In this document: one piece after another, positions 1 to 6,297 of the stretch
Layout of the letters: each line of letters begins with the position of its first letter
Numbering within the stretch: the stretch's first letter is position 1
DNA from: Firmicutes bacterium UBA1393
GTDB lineage: Bacteria > Bacillota > DTU025
Assembly (NCBI GenBank): GCA_002305255.1
Contig: DBQN01000007.1
Coordinates: forward strand, 11,160-18,443
Direction of reading: 5' to 3'
DNA length: 7,284 nt
Made by a program: the position numbers and the translations under genes
Notes under the pieces: model-generated
The model's input: the letters and a program-made list of their open reading frames with translations, nothing else
Databases searched by the model: none
What the model was told of the DNA's origin: nothing

Positions 1-10
1 TCCCGGCAGC

Positions 11-106
11 TTTACCTCGATTCACACAGATAGGGTGGACCTTTACCTCGATTTCGCCAGTAAAGGACGCCGCTATCTTTCAAAACCGATGTAAAGGCCT
101 ACGCCC
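11..106. repeat. Cluster of short direct and inverted repeats, possible end of an IS21-type element
   Basis: The motif tttacctcgatt occurs twice in direct orientation (11-22 and 41-52). A near copy, cctttacatcggttt, lies inverted at 92-106. A shorter inverted piece, gtaaagg (60-66), can pair with cctttac at 39-45. IS21-family elements carry several such repeats just inside each terminus, and the spacing here fits that pattern. No transposase gene is visible, because the window starts at this point, so the element would lie to the left. The exact boundary and any target duplication cannot be seen. A regulatory repeat array is an alternative. Confidence 0.35.
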
Positions 107-223
107 GCCTGGACCACCGACGACGGATCCCTGACCTCGGCCCTCGGGCCCCGCCCGGCCGAGGAGAACCGCCGCCGTCACTTGCACCACTTGGCACGAC
201 ACAACCAGACCATGGCCAGGTGG
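105..223. other. Block of nested inverted repeats, no gene seen
   Basis: Three stems nest inside one another: ccgcctgg (105-112) with ccaggtgg (216-223, one G-U pair), gacgacgg (119-126) with ccgccgtc (171-178, one mismatch), and cctcggcc (135-142) with ggccgagg (157-164, perfect). This could be the fold of a structured RNA or chance complementarity in GC-rich DNA. I see no consensus of SRP RNA, tmRNA, RNase P or 6S RNA, and no promoter in front of it. The open frames through here are low-complexity and have no recognisable protein family. Confidence 0.2.
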
Positions 224-235
224 AGCACAAAAGGT

Positions 236-259
236 AAGTCTGCCCCGCTGGGCAGACTT
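236..259. other. Perfect 10-bp hairpin
   Basis: aagtctgccc (236-245) and gggcagactt (250-259) form a perfect stem around the loop cgct. No T tract follows on +. On - the stem is followed by acctttt, so it could work as a weak terminator for leftward transcription, but no leftward gene ends here. It may equally be part of the repeat-rich flank of a mobile element. Confidence 0.45.
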
Positions 260-313
260 CCAAAATGGTGTTGAGCCGCGACAGCGCGGCGCGCACCGGG
301 CAAGGCAACTTCG

Positions 314-342
314 TTGACCTGCCAGTAGGGGAATGCTAGTAT
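314..342 (+). promoter_or_regulatory. Sigma-A-type promoter of the NifU-like gene
   Basis: The -35 box TTGACC (314-319, 5 of 6 consensus bases) and the -10 box TAGTAT (337-342, 4 of 6) are separated by exactly 17 bp. Transcription would start near 349, leaving a leader of about 25 nt that holds only the ribosome binding site AAAGGGG (358-364). This supports the gene having its own promoter. Confidence 0.6.
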
Positions 343-373
343 GTAACCACATTTACGAAAGGGGCTGACCCAA

Positions 374-595
374 TTGCGCGAGAAGGTTGAGAGCGTTCTG
401 GGCAGAATCAGGCCTGCTCTGCAGAACGATGGCGGCGACGTCGAACTCGTCGATGTCACAGACGACGGAATCGTCAAGGTCAAGCTGAAGGGCGCTTGCG
501 CCGGCTGCCCGATGAGCCAGATGACTCTGAGAAACGGGATCGAGCGCATCCTCAAGCAGGAGATTCCCGAGGTCAAGGCGGTCCAGCAGGCCTAG
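374..595 (+). CDS. NifU-like C-terminal-domain Fe-S scaffold protein
   Basis: This 73-residue protein consists of a single NifU C-terminal-type domain. The family binds a transient Fe-S cluster in the cytoplasm and passes it to apo-proteins. Family signatures are visible: an N-terminal helix with RPALQNDGGDVEL (residues 13-25), a central beta-sheet, and the cluster-ligand motif CAGC (Cys42 and Cys45) followed by PMSQMTLRNGIE. About 70 residues is the usual size for stand-alone members in Bacillota. The start is TTG at 374, with AAAGGGG at 358-364 giving 9 nt spacing; no better in-frame start is visible. The gene has its own promoter upstream and a hairpin terminator downstream, so it is probably monocistronic. 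No cysteine desulfurase or SUF gene is adjacent in the window. Family assignment is firm; the specific clients are unknown. Confidence 0.93.
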   Translation: MREKVESVLGRIRPALQNDGGDVELVDVTDDGIVKVKLKGACAGCPMSQMTLRNGIERILKQEIPEVKAVQQA

Positions 596-624
596 CGACA
601 GCGACACGCAGGTGGTGCAGCGAT

Positions 625-655
625 CTGCGGCACACGCATACGCACGATGCCGCAG
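625..655 (+). other. Hairpin downstream of the NifU-like gene
   Basis: ctgcggca (625-632) pairs perfectly with tgccgcag (648-655) around a 15-nt loop. It lies 30 nt after the nifU-like stop and has no T tract, so it is more likely a 3'-UTR stem than a terminator. Directly after it gcagcacta is repeated (652-660 and 662-670). Confidence 0.35.
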
Positions 656-707
656 CACTAAGCAGCACTACATAACCCGACACGAATCGATGAAGCACAT
701 ATATAAA

Positions 708-737
708 GGAAGGGTATGCCCGCGGGCATGCCCTTTC
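708..737. terminator. Bidirectional hairpin terminator between convergent genes
   Basis: A stem of about 14 bp (708-721 with 724-737, core AAGGGTATGCCC against GGGCATGCCCTT) has only gc between its arms, so the innermost pair probably opens. On + it is followed by a T/C-rich run (738-770). On - it is followed by cctttatat. It lies between the 3' ends of the NifU-like gene and the L,D-transpeptidase gene, where a shared terminator is expected. The T tracts are imperfect, so efficiency may be moderate. Confidence 0.6.
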
Positions 738-812
738 GCTTTCCCCTTTGCTTCGTCTTGTTTCACCCCGGTCTCCGTCTGGCCGCTGGCACGCCAGTTG
801 CCCTCTGCCCCG

Positions 813-1988
813 TCAATCGATAATCTCAAGCCCAAGCGCCCTGTATGTCGCCTCGTCGACCTCGCCTGTGACAGGCAGGCCCTTGTCTCTCTGGAGGCGC
901 ATCACCGCCCGCTCCGAGTTCGGGCCGTAAGCTCCGTCGGCGGGCCCCTCCAGATAGCCCATTCGAATGAGGCGTCGCTGGATCTCGAACACCATGCTTC
1001 CCTTCCACCCAGGTGTGATCCTGGGCCGGCTCGTCCCGAATGTGCCGAAGTGGCCCGCCGTGATCATCACCGGCGTGCCCACCCCTACCAGGGCGTAAAG
1101 CTTCTCCACATCTCTGTTGAGCATGCGCACGCAGCCGCCTGACTTGCGCTGCCCGACGGTCCACGGCTTGTTGGTGCCGTGTATGCCGAACTTGCCCCAC
1201 AACACGTTGAGCCCCATCCACCGGGTGCCGAACCCGCCGGCCCAGGCCGCCTTGTCGGTTATCACGAACTGCCCGAGGGGCGTGGGCGTCTCGGGTTCAC
1301 CGATTCCCACTCTGAATCTGGCTATTGGGAGACCGTTCTCCAGCACCGTCAGGGAGAGATCTGATGTATCTATCAAGACCATCCTCGCCGCAGCGACCCC
1401 GGCATCGGCCTTAGCCAGCTGCTGCTCGAGACTGGGATCCTCGCGTCTCAACATGGCTTCCACCACGGGCTCACACGCGCGCCCAAGGGCCATCCAGGTA
1501 GTCATGTCAGCGACCCCGGTCTCGGGCAGGCCAGCCGATGCCTGAAAGCCGAGAACCGCCTGCTGTGTGGCGCGACCGAACACCCCGTCGACAGCCCCTC
1601 GATAGAAACCCGCCACGGCCAGTCCTTCCTGCAAGTCCGACACCTGGTGTCCCACCATCGGCGGGTCCTCGAACCACAGCTTGTGCACGTCGGGGCATTC
1701 ACATGCCGACCCGGCCACGCCAGGCTCCTTGCTGCTGGCGCCACCCGCCAGCTTCACGCTGGCCGCTGGCACGACTGCCCCGTCGGCCGCAGTCGCGGTC
1801 GCAGCCGCTGTCGCCGCGGCACTCGTCGCCACCGAGCTCGCCACCGCCCCACCCGCCGTCGCCTGCTCTCGCGGCTGCTCCGGCACCCAGTCCGCCACGG
1901 GCACGGCAAAGCGGTTGCCGTATGCCAGGATCAACACGCACGCCAGCCCGGCAAGAGCAGTCGTGAAGACGCGAGATCTGTCTTTCAT
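813..1988 (-). CDS. Membrane-anchored L,D-transpeptidase (YkuD) with two peptidoglycan-binding domains
   Basis: This 391-residue cell-envelope enzyme would form 3-3 cross-links or attach groups to peptidoglycan stem peptides outside the membrane. A hydrophobic segment (about residues 9-24) after MKDRSR acts as signal or anchor. An Ala/Thr-rich linker follows (about 44-95), then a peptidoglycan_binding_1 domain (about 110-170), a YkuD catalytic domain (about 203-310) and a second peptidoglycan-binding domain (about 330-388). The catalytic signature is complete: HGT (His270) and SGGCVRM (Cys286). The start at 1988 was chosen because AGGTG (1999-1995) lies 6 nt before it and MKDRSR leads straight into the signal segment; the frame runs further upstream without such features. 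It is convergent with the NifU-like gene and divergent from tdh, so it is transcribed alone. Oddities are catalysis between two wall-binding domains and three extra cysteines (96, 98, 172). Confidence 0.92.
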   Translation of the reverse strand: MKDRSRVFTTALAGLACVLILAYGNRFAVPVADWVPEQPREQATAGGAVASSVATSAAATAAATATAADGAVVPAASVKLAGGASSKEPGVAGSACECPDVHKLWFEDPPMVGHQVSDLQEGLAVAGFYRGAVDGVFGRATQQAVLGFQASAGLPETGVADMTTWMALGRACEPVVEAMLRREDPSLEQQLAKADAGVAAARMVLIDTSDLSLTVLENGLPIARFRVGIGEPETPTPLGQFVITDKAAWAGGFGTRWMGLNVLWGKFGIHGTNKPWTVGQRKSGGCVRMLNRDVEKLYALVGVGTPVMITAGHFGTFGTSRPRITPGWKGSMVFEIQRRLIRMGYLEGPADGAYGPNSERAVMRLQRDKGLPVTGEVDEATYRALGLEIID

Positions 1989-2040
1989 CACCATCACCTG
2001 ACATATAAAGAGCTTGGAGTAGTCTATCCAGTGTACGTGC

Positions 2041-2061
2041 ATTGCATTAGGAGGGATGTGC
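2041..2061 (+). repeat. Copy 1 of a repeated RBS-like element upstream of tdh
   Basis: This 21-bp stretch matches 3206-3226 in front of kbl at 19 of 21 positions; the shared core is tgcattaggagggatRtgc. It contains a full AGGAGG (2049-2054), but no good start codon follows at the right distance. An ATG at 2056 is too close and would encode only 9 codons before a TGA at 2083-2085. tdh has its own site at 2107-2114. The element may be a remnant of a duplicated translation start or a leader signal. Confidence 0.5.
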
Positions 2062-2121
2062 TCACGGGCGGGGAATATACCATGATGGCGGACCTCAAGA
2101 TCCGTCAGAGGAGGCTTTGTG

Positions 2122-3162
2122 ATGCAGGGAACTATGCGGGCGATGGCCAAGATGTCGCCATCGCCCGGAGCTGAACTCATCGAAGTGCCGATTCCGAGGC
2201 CCGGAAAAGGCGAAGTGCTGATCAAGGTTAGGGCAACGGCCATCTGCGGTACGGACGTCCATATCTATGAGTGGGACAAATGGGCGCAAGACCGTATCCG
2301 CACACCCAGGATCTTTGGCCACGAGTTCTGTGGAGACGTGGTCGAGGTGGGCCCCGGTGTGGAACGTATCAAGCCGGGGCAGTTCGTGTCTATTGAGACT
2401 CATACAGCTTGCGGGCACTGTTTCTTCTGCCAGACAGGCGAGGCGCACATATGCGCCGATGCGAAAATCGTTGGCGTCGACATAGACGGATGCTTTGCTG
2501 AATACGTCGTCATGCCGGAGTTCAACTGCTGGATATGGGACATCGACATACCAGATGAAATCGCAGCTATTCAAGACCCGTTGGGAAACGCAGTGCACAC
2601 AGCTTTCGCGACAAGTCTGTCTGCCAAGACGGTGCTCATCACCGGAATGGGCCCAATCGGTCTATGTGCTATAAAGGTCGCCAAGGCCGCCGGCGCGACG
2701 GCGGTTTTCGTCACTGATGTATCAGATTACCGTCTTGACCTGGCGCGCAAGCTCGGCGCCGACCTTGCGATCAACCCGAAGGTGGAGGATCCTGTGGCCG
2801 CGGTACGCGCCGCCACCGACGGGCTGGGTGCAGATGTGCTGCTTGAGATGGCCGGCAATCCGGCCGCGATAACACAGGGTCTCCGCTCCCTGCGCAAGGC
2901 TGGGTTTGCCTCGCTCCTCGGTATCCCGTCGGCTCCCATGGAGATCGACCTCGCCAAAGACGTGATCTTCCGCAGCCTCACACTGCAGGGCATCAACGGC
3001 AGGCGCATGTTCGACACATGGTACAAGTCTCGGGCGCTGCTCAAGGCTGGCCTCGATGTCAGCCCCGTCATAACGCACAAGTTCAGTCTGTGGGAAGGAT
3101 TCCACAAGGGCATGGAGCTCATGATGGCGGGCAAGTGCGGCAAGGTGATCCTGATACCGTAG
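2122..3162 (+). CDS. tdh: L-threonine 3-dehydrogenase
   Basis: This cytoplasmic zinc enzyme oxidises L-threonine with NAD+ to 2-amino-3-ketobutyrate, the substrate of the next gene's product. The 346 residues match the usual length of about 340. The medium-chain dehydrogenase layout is complete: catalytic-zinc residues Cys42 (ICGTDVHIYEWD), His67 and Glu68 (GHEF), a conserved His94, structural-zinc cysteines 97, 100, 103 and 111, and the nucleotide-binding motif GMGPIG (175-180). Asp199 at the end of the second Rossmann strand and Arg204 match NAD-specific Tdh. DPLGNAVHT (152-160) is also typical. The start ATG 2122 lies 7 nt after AGAGGAGG (2107-2114); GTG at 2119 would be too close. It is first in a two-gene operon with kbl, the reverse of the kbl-tdh order in E. 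coli. I found no convincing promoter in the 133 bp shared with the divergent transpeptidase gene. Confidence 0.96.
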   Translation: MQGTMRAMAKMSPSPGAELIEVPIPRPGKGEVLIKVRATAICGTDVHIYEWDKWAQDRIRTPRIFGHEFCGDVVEVGPGVERIKPGQFVSIETHTACGHCFFCQTGEAHICADAKIVGVDIDGCFAEYVVMPEFNCWIWDIDIPDEIAAIQDPLGNAVHTAFATSLSAKTVLITGMGPIGLCAIKVAKAAGATAVFVTDVSDYRLDLARKLGADLAINPKVEDPVAAVRAATDGLGADVLLEMAGNPAAITQGLRSLRKAGFASLLGIPSAPMEIDLAKDVIFRSLTLQGINGRRMFDTWYKSRALLKAGLDVSPVITHKFSLWEGFHKGMELMMAGKCGKVILIP

Positions 3163-3205
3163 GGAGGCCACACTAGCATCGTCATGCACGTTGTGTAGAT
3201 TGCAG

Positions 3206-3226
3206 ACTGCATTAGGAGGGATATGC
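3206..3226 (+). promoter_or_regulatory. RBS element of kbl, copy 2 of the repeat
   Basis: This element contains AGGAGG (3214-3219) 8 nt before the TTG start at 3228, which decides that start. An ATG at 3223 within the element is only 3 nt from the SD and out of frame, reading six codons to a stop. The surrounding 21 bp recur at 2041-2061 with two differences. Confidence 0.7.
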
Positions 3227-3227
3227 G

Positions 3228-4418
<1,191 letters not shown>

Positions 4419-4443
4419 GCATTCAGGATATCTGTAGACTGTA

Positions 4444-4472
4444 TAGACTGGCTACCCGATTGCTAGTAAGAT
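4444..4472 (+). promoter_or_regulatory. Candidate promoter of the hydrolase-E1-GNAT cluster
   Basis: TAGACT (4444-4449) and TAAGAT (4467-4472) are spaced by 17 bp; each matches 4 of 6 consensus bases. TAGACTG is also repeated 9 bp upstream (4435-4441 and 4444-4450), which could be a binding site. Transcription would start near 4480, upstream of the terminator at 4538-4581, leaving a leader of about 150 nt. The match is moderate and could be chance. Confidence 0.35.
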
Positions 4473-4537
4473 ACACATAAGAGGCTTCAGAGACTGACAC
4501 ATTACAGACCCGCACGCGGGCTGCAGTGGTCAACGGG

Positions 4538-4581
4538 CCCCCGGGCCCCGGGATCCTGAGGTTCCGGAGTCCGGGGGTTTT
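4538..4581 (+). terminator. GC-rich Rho-independent terminator
   Basis: CCCCCGG (4538-4544) pairs with CCGGGGG (4571-4577), with further pairing inside (GGATCC against GGTTCC, one mismatch), followed by TTTT (4578-4581). A small hairpin, cccg-cacg-cggg (4509-4520), precedes it. It most simply ends tdh-kbl transcription. If the candidate promoter at 4444-4472 is real, it would also lie in the leader of the next operon and could attenuate it. Confidence 0.7.
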
Positions 4582-4605
4582 GCAGTTCGCGGCGGGGAGC
4601 TGAGC

Positions 4606-4635
4606 GTGCACGGCAAAGAGGTAGTGGAGCGATGA
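4606..4635 (+). CDS. Possible 9-residue leader peptide coupled to the hydrolase gene
   Basis: A GTG at 4606 follows GGGGAG (4594-4599) by 6 nt and reads MHGKEVVER. Its TGA (4633-4635) overlaps the hydrolase ATG (4632-4634) as ATGA, the arrangement seen in translational coupling. Nothing shows that it is translated, and a frame this short arises easily by chance. Confidence 0.2.
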   Translation: MHGKEVVER

Positions 4636-5468
4636 GAGCAGAGGAGACGCTGCGCGCGTTTGACAAGACCGGAATCTTTATGCGCAGCTGGATACCGGCG
4701 CGCGTGGCGCAGTCGGTGGTGGTGATATGCCACGGTCTGGCCGATCACTCGGGCAGGTACGATTGTGTAGGCAACTACCTGGCCGAGTGCGGGCACGCTG
4801 TGTACGGCTACGACCACAGAGGGCAGGGACGCTCATGCGGACCTCGCGGCCATGTCGACCGGTTCTCTGACTACTACGATGACCTTGGCATGGTCGTCGA
4901 CACAGTCGCGAAACGCCACCCGGGCCTGCGCGTGTTCGTGGTCGGCCACTCCATGGGAGGCCTCATAGCACTGGGCTACGCCCAGAGGAACCCGGGCGCC
5001 ATATCAGGGCTGGTAGCCGTATCGCCTGGCCTTGCGCTGTCGATGCCGGTGCCTGCCGTCGAGAGAGTCCTTGCAGGGGCCGTGGCACACATACTACCTC
5101 ACCTTGCCATCAACACTAGGCTTTCGCCCGACCACCTGACGCACGATGCCGATATCGTGGCTGCATACAAGGCCGACCCCGTACGCGCGCGTAAGATCAC
5201 CCTCCGCTTCTGGGCGGAGTTCGACGGAGCAATGGCTGACGTGTCGGCGCACCCAGAGGCCGTGACAGTGCCCACGCTGTTCATGCCGGCCGGCAATGAC
5301 TTCATCTGCTCGACTTCCCATACGGTGGCCTTCTACGAGAAGGTTGCCGCGACAGATAAGAGACTGATCGTTTGGGACGGTATGTACCATGAGGTACTCA
5401 ATGAGCCCAACAACCGCGAAGTGCTCGAGGTGATGGAGCAGTGGATATCCGCGAGACGGAGGAGCTGA
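4632..5468 (+). CDS. Alpha/beta hydrolase, monoacylglycerol lipase or lysophospholipase family
   Basis: This 278-residue serine hydrolase is of the Hydrolase_4 (PldB/monoglyceride lipase) type, which cleaves fatty acyl esters of monoacylglycerols or lysophospholipids. The oxyanion motif is CHGLADHSGRYD (33-44), followed by YDHRGQGRSCGPRGHV (60-75). The nucleophile elbow is GHSMGG with Ser107, Asp223 (PAGNDFI) is the likely acid, and His253 (GMYHEVLNE) completes the triad. No signal peptide is seen, so it is probably cytoplasmic or loosely membrane-associated. The ATG at 4632 is the first in-frame start; AGAGGT (4617-4622) lies 9 nt before it. It is first in a three-gene cluster and its last 28 nt overlap the E1-like gene. 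The natural substrate is not evident; the lid region (about 130-200) is where specificity would be set. Confidence 0.9.
   Translation: MRAEETLRAFDKTGIFMRSWIPARVAQSVVVICHGLADHSGRYDCVGNYLAECGHAVYGYDHRGQGRSCGPRGHVDRFSDYYDDLGMVVDTVAKRHPGLRVFVVGHSMGGLIALGYAQRNPGAISGLVAVSPGLALSMPVPAVERVLAGAVAHILPHLAINTRLSPDHLTHDADIVAAYKADPVRARKITLRFWAEFDGAMADVSAHPEAVTVPTLFMPAGNDFICSTSHTVAFYEKVAATDKRLIVWDGMYHEVLNEPNNREVLEVMEQWISARRRS
5427..5434 (+). promoter_or_regulatory. Internal ribosome binding site fixing the E1-like start
   Basis: GAGGTGAT is fully complementary to the usual 16S rRNA tail and lies inside the hydrolase coding region, 6 nt before GTG 5441 (10 nt from the GAGG core). It supports the 28-bp overlapping start over later starts. 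Confidence 0.6.
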
Positions 5469-6277
5469 CGCAGGCGGACGGCGCGGCAGGCGCGGCAGGC
5501 GCTGCTGCCGGCGCGGTCGGCGCAGCCAGCGGTCGCTACGCCAGGCATCTTGTGCTGGCAGGCGTGGGCAAGCTCGGGCAGGAGACCTTCGGCCGTGCAA
5601 AGGTGCTGGTAGTCGGCGCAGGCGGGCTCGGCTCGCCTGTATTGCTTTATCTGGCCGCGGCAGGCGTGGGTGAGCTGGGGATCGTCGACGGCGACCAGGT
5701 CGAAGAGTCCAATCTGCAGCGTCAGGTGGCACATACCCAGTCTGACCTGGGAAGACCCAAGGTCGACTCGGCGGCTGACGCTGTCAAGGCGCTGAATCCT
5801 GCGATCAAGGTGAGAACGTGGCCGATGCGGATGGGGCCCGACAACGCCGCTACGCTCGTCAAGGGCTACGACGTAGTCGTGGACGCGCTCGACACCATCG
5901 CGGCAAGGCTCTACCTGAACGACGCATGCGTAGATGCCGGCGTGCCCATGGTGCACGCAGCTGCAACGGCCTGGTCGGGCCAGGTCATGACCGTAGTGCC
6001 GGGTTCGGGCGGACCGTGTTACAGGTGCCTCTTCGGCGACGCGACCGACGACAGCCTGGGGCCTTTCCTTCCTGCCAGAGCAGGCGTGCTCTCGAGCGTG
6101 CCGGGGGTCATGGGATGCATTGAGGCCACGGAAGTGCTCAAGCTGCTGCTGGGTGCCGGAGATTCACTAGTCGGAAGATTGCTCGTGTTCGACGCGCTCA
6201 GGATGACGTTTGACGAAGTGAAGGTGCTGGCAGACCCGGAGTGCCGCTGTTCCGCAAGGATGCAGAGCCAGGCATGA
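5441..6277 (+). CDS. HesA/MoeB/ThiF family E1-like adenylyltransferase
   Basis: This 278-residue protein belongs to the family that adenylates the C terminus of a ubiquitin-like sulfur carrier (ThiS, MoaD or similar) using ATP. GRYARHLVLAGVGKLGQ (31-47) is the usual family N terminus. The nucleotide loop GAGGLG (59-64), DGDQVEESNLQRQ (83-95) and VVDALD (146-151) are all present. The zinc cysteines are CYRC (193, 196) and a final CRC (268, 270), where most relatives have CxxC. Before the domain lies a roughly 30-residue Gly/Ala-rich extension. The GTG start is supported by GAGGTGAT at 5427-5434. No sulfur-carrier, thiamine or molybdopterin gene is nearby, so ThiF, MoeB or a novel role cannot be separated. 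A 20-bp gap leads to the GNAT gene, so the three genes likely form one transcript. Confidence 0.88.
   Translation: MDIRETEELTQADGAAGAAGAAAGAVGAASGRYARHLVLAGVGKLGQETFGRAKVLVVGAGGLGSPVLLYLAAAGVGELGIVDGDQVEESNLQRQVAHTQSDLGRPKVDSAADAVKALNPAIKVRTWPMRMGPDNAATLVKGYDVVVDALDTIAARLYLNDACVDAGVPMVHAAATAWSGQVMTVVPGSGGPCYRCLFGDATDDSLGPFLPARAGVLSSVPGVMGCIEATEVLKLLLGAGDSLVGRLLVFDALRMTFDEVKVLADPECRCSARMQSQA
5480..5527 (+). repeat. Gly-Ala-Ala coding repeat in the E1-like N terminus
   Basis: The 9-bp unit ggcgcggca occurs exactly twice (5480-5497), followed by diverged copies at 5498-5506, 5510-5518 and 5519-5527. In frame it encodes GAA-GAA-GAA-A-GAV-GAA (residues 14-29). It is probably a flexible tail prone to slippage and is not part of the conserved domain. 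Confidence 0.75.
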
Positions 6278-6297
6278 CATCAGGAGGCGCATCGCAG

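Noticed and set aside
612..1142. Rightward open frame of 176 codons
   Set aside because: It runs through the terminator and antisense to the transpeptidase, whose complete domain set shows which strand is coding; no family features.
1920..1988. Lipobox in the transpeptidase signal (Gly-Leu-Ala-Cys17)
   Set aside because: Position -3 is Gly and the hydrophobic stretch continues after the Cys, so a plain signal or anchor is likelier.
1995..2110. Promoters for the divergent transpeptidase and tdh genes
   Set aside because: TATA-like boxes exist (tataaa at 2004-2009, tatacc at 2076-2081), but none has a credible -35 at 16-18 bp.
1538..2174. Rightward frames opposite the transpeptidase N terminus, one running on into tdh to 2174
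   Set aside because: Pro/Arg-rich composition is an antisense reading of the Ala-rich linker. The tail from ATG 2082 could be a short leader frame but overlaps tdh out of frame with no support.
1989..2243. Longer N terminus for the transpeptidase
   Set aside because: The extension would overlap the tdh start region and would place the signal segment internally; the start at 1988 has an SD and is followed at once by the signal segment.
4500..4581. T-box-like element (tggtcaacggg before a terminator)
   Set aside because: The conserved TGGNACCGCG core is not matched, and there is too little leader after kbl for a T-box stem I; the downstream gene is also not an amino-acid gene.
5094..5956. Leftward frames across the hydrolase and E1-like genes
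   Set aside because: Arg/Pro-rich shadow frames opposite two well-supported genes.
6241..6297. Upstream starts (6241, 6274) for the GNAT gene
   Set aside because: They lack an SD and add residues before the family N terminus; ATG 6298 follows AGGAGG.
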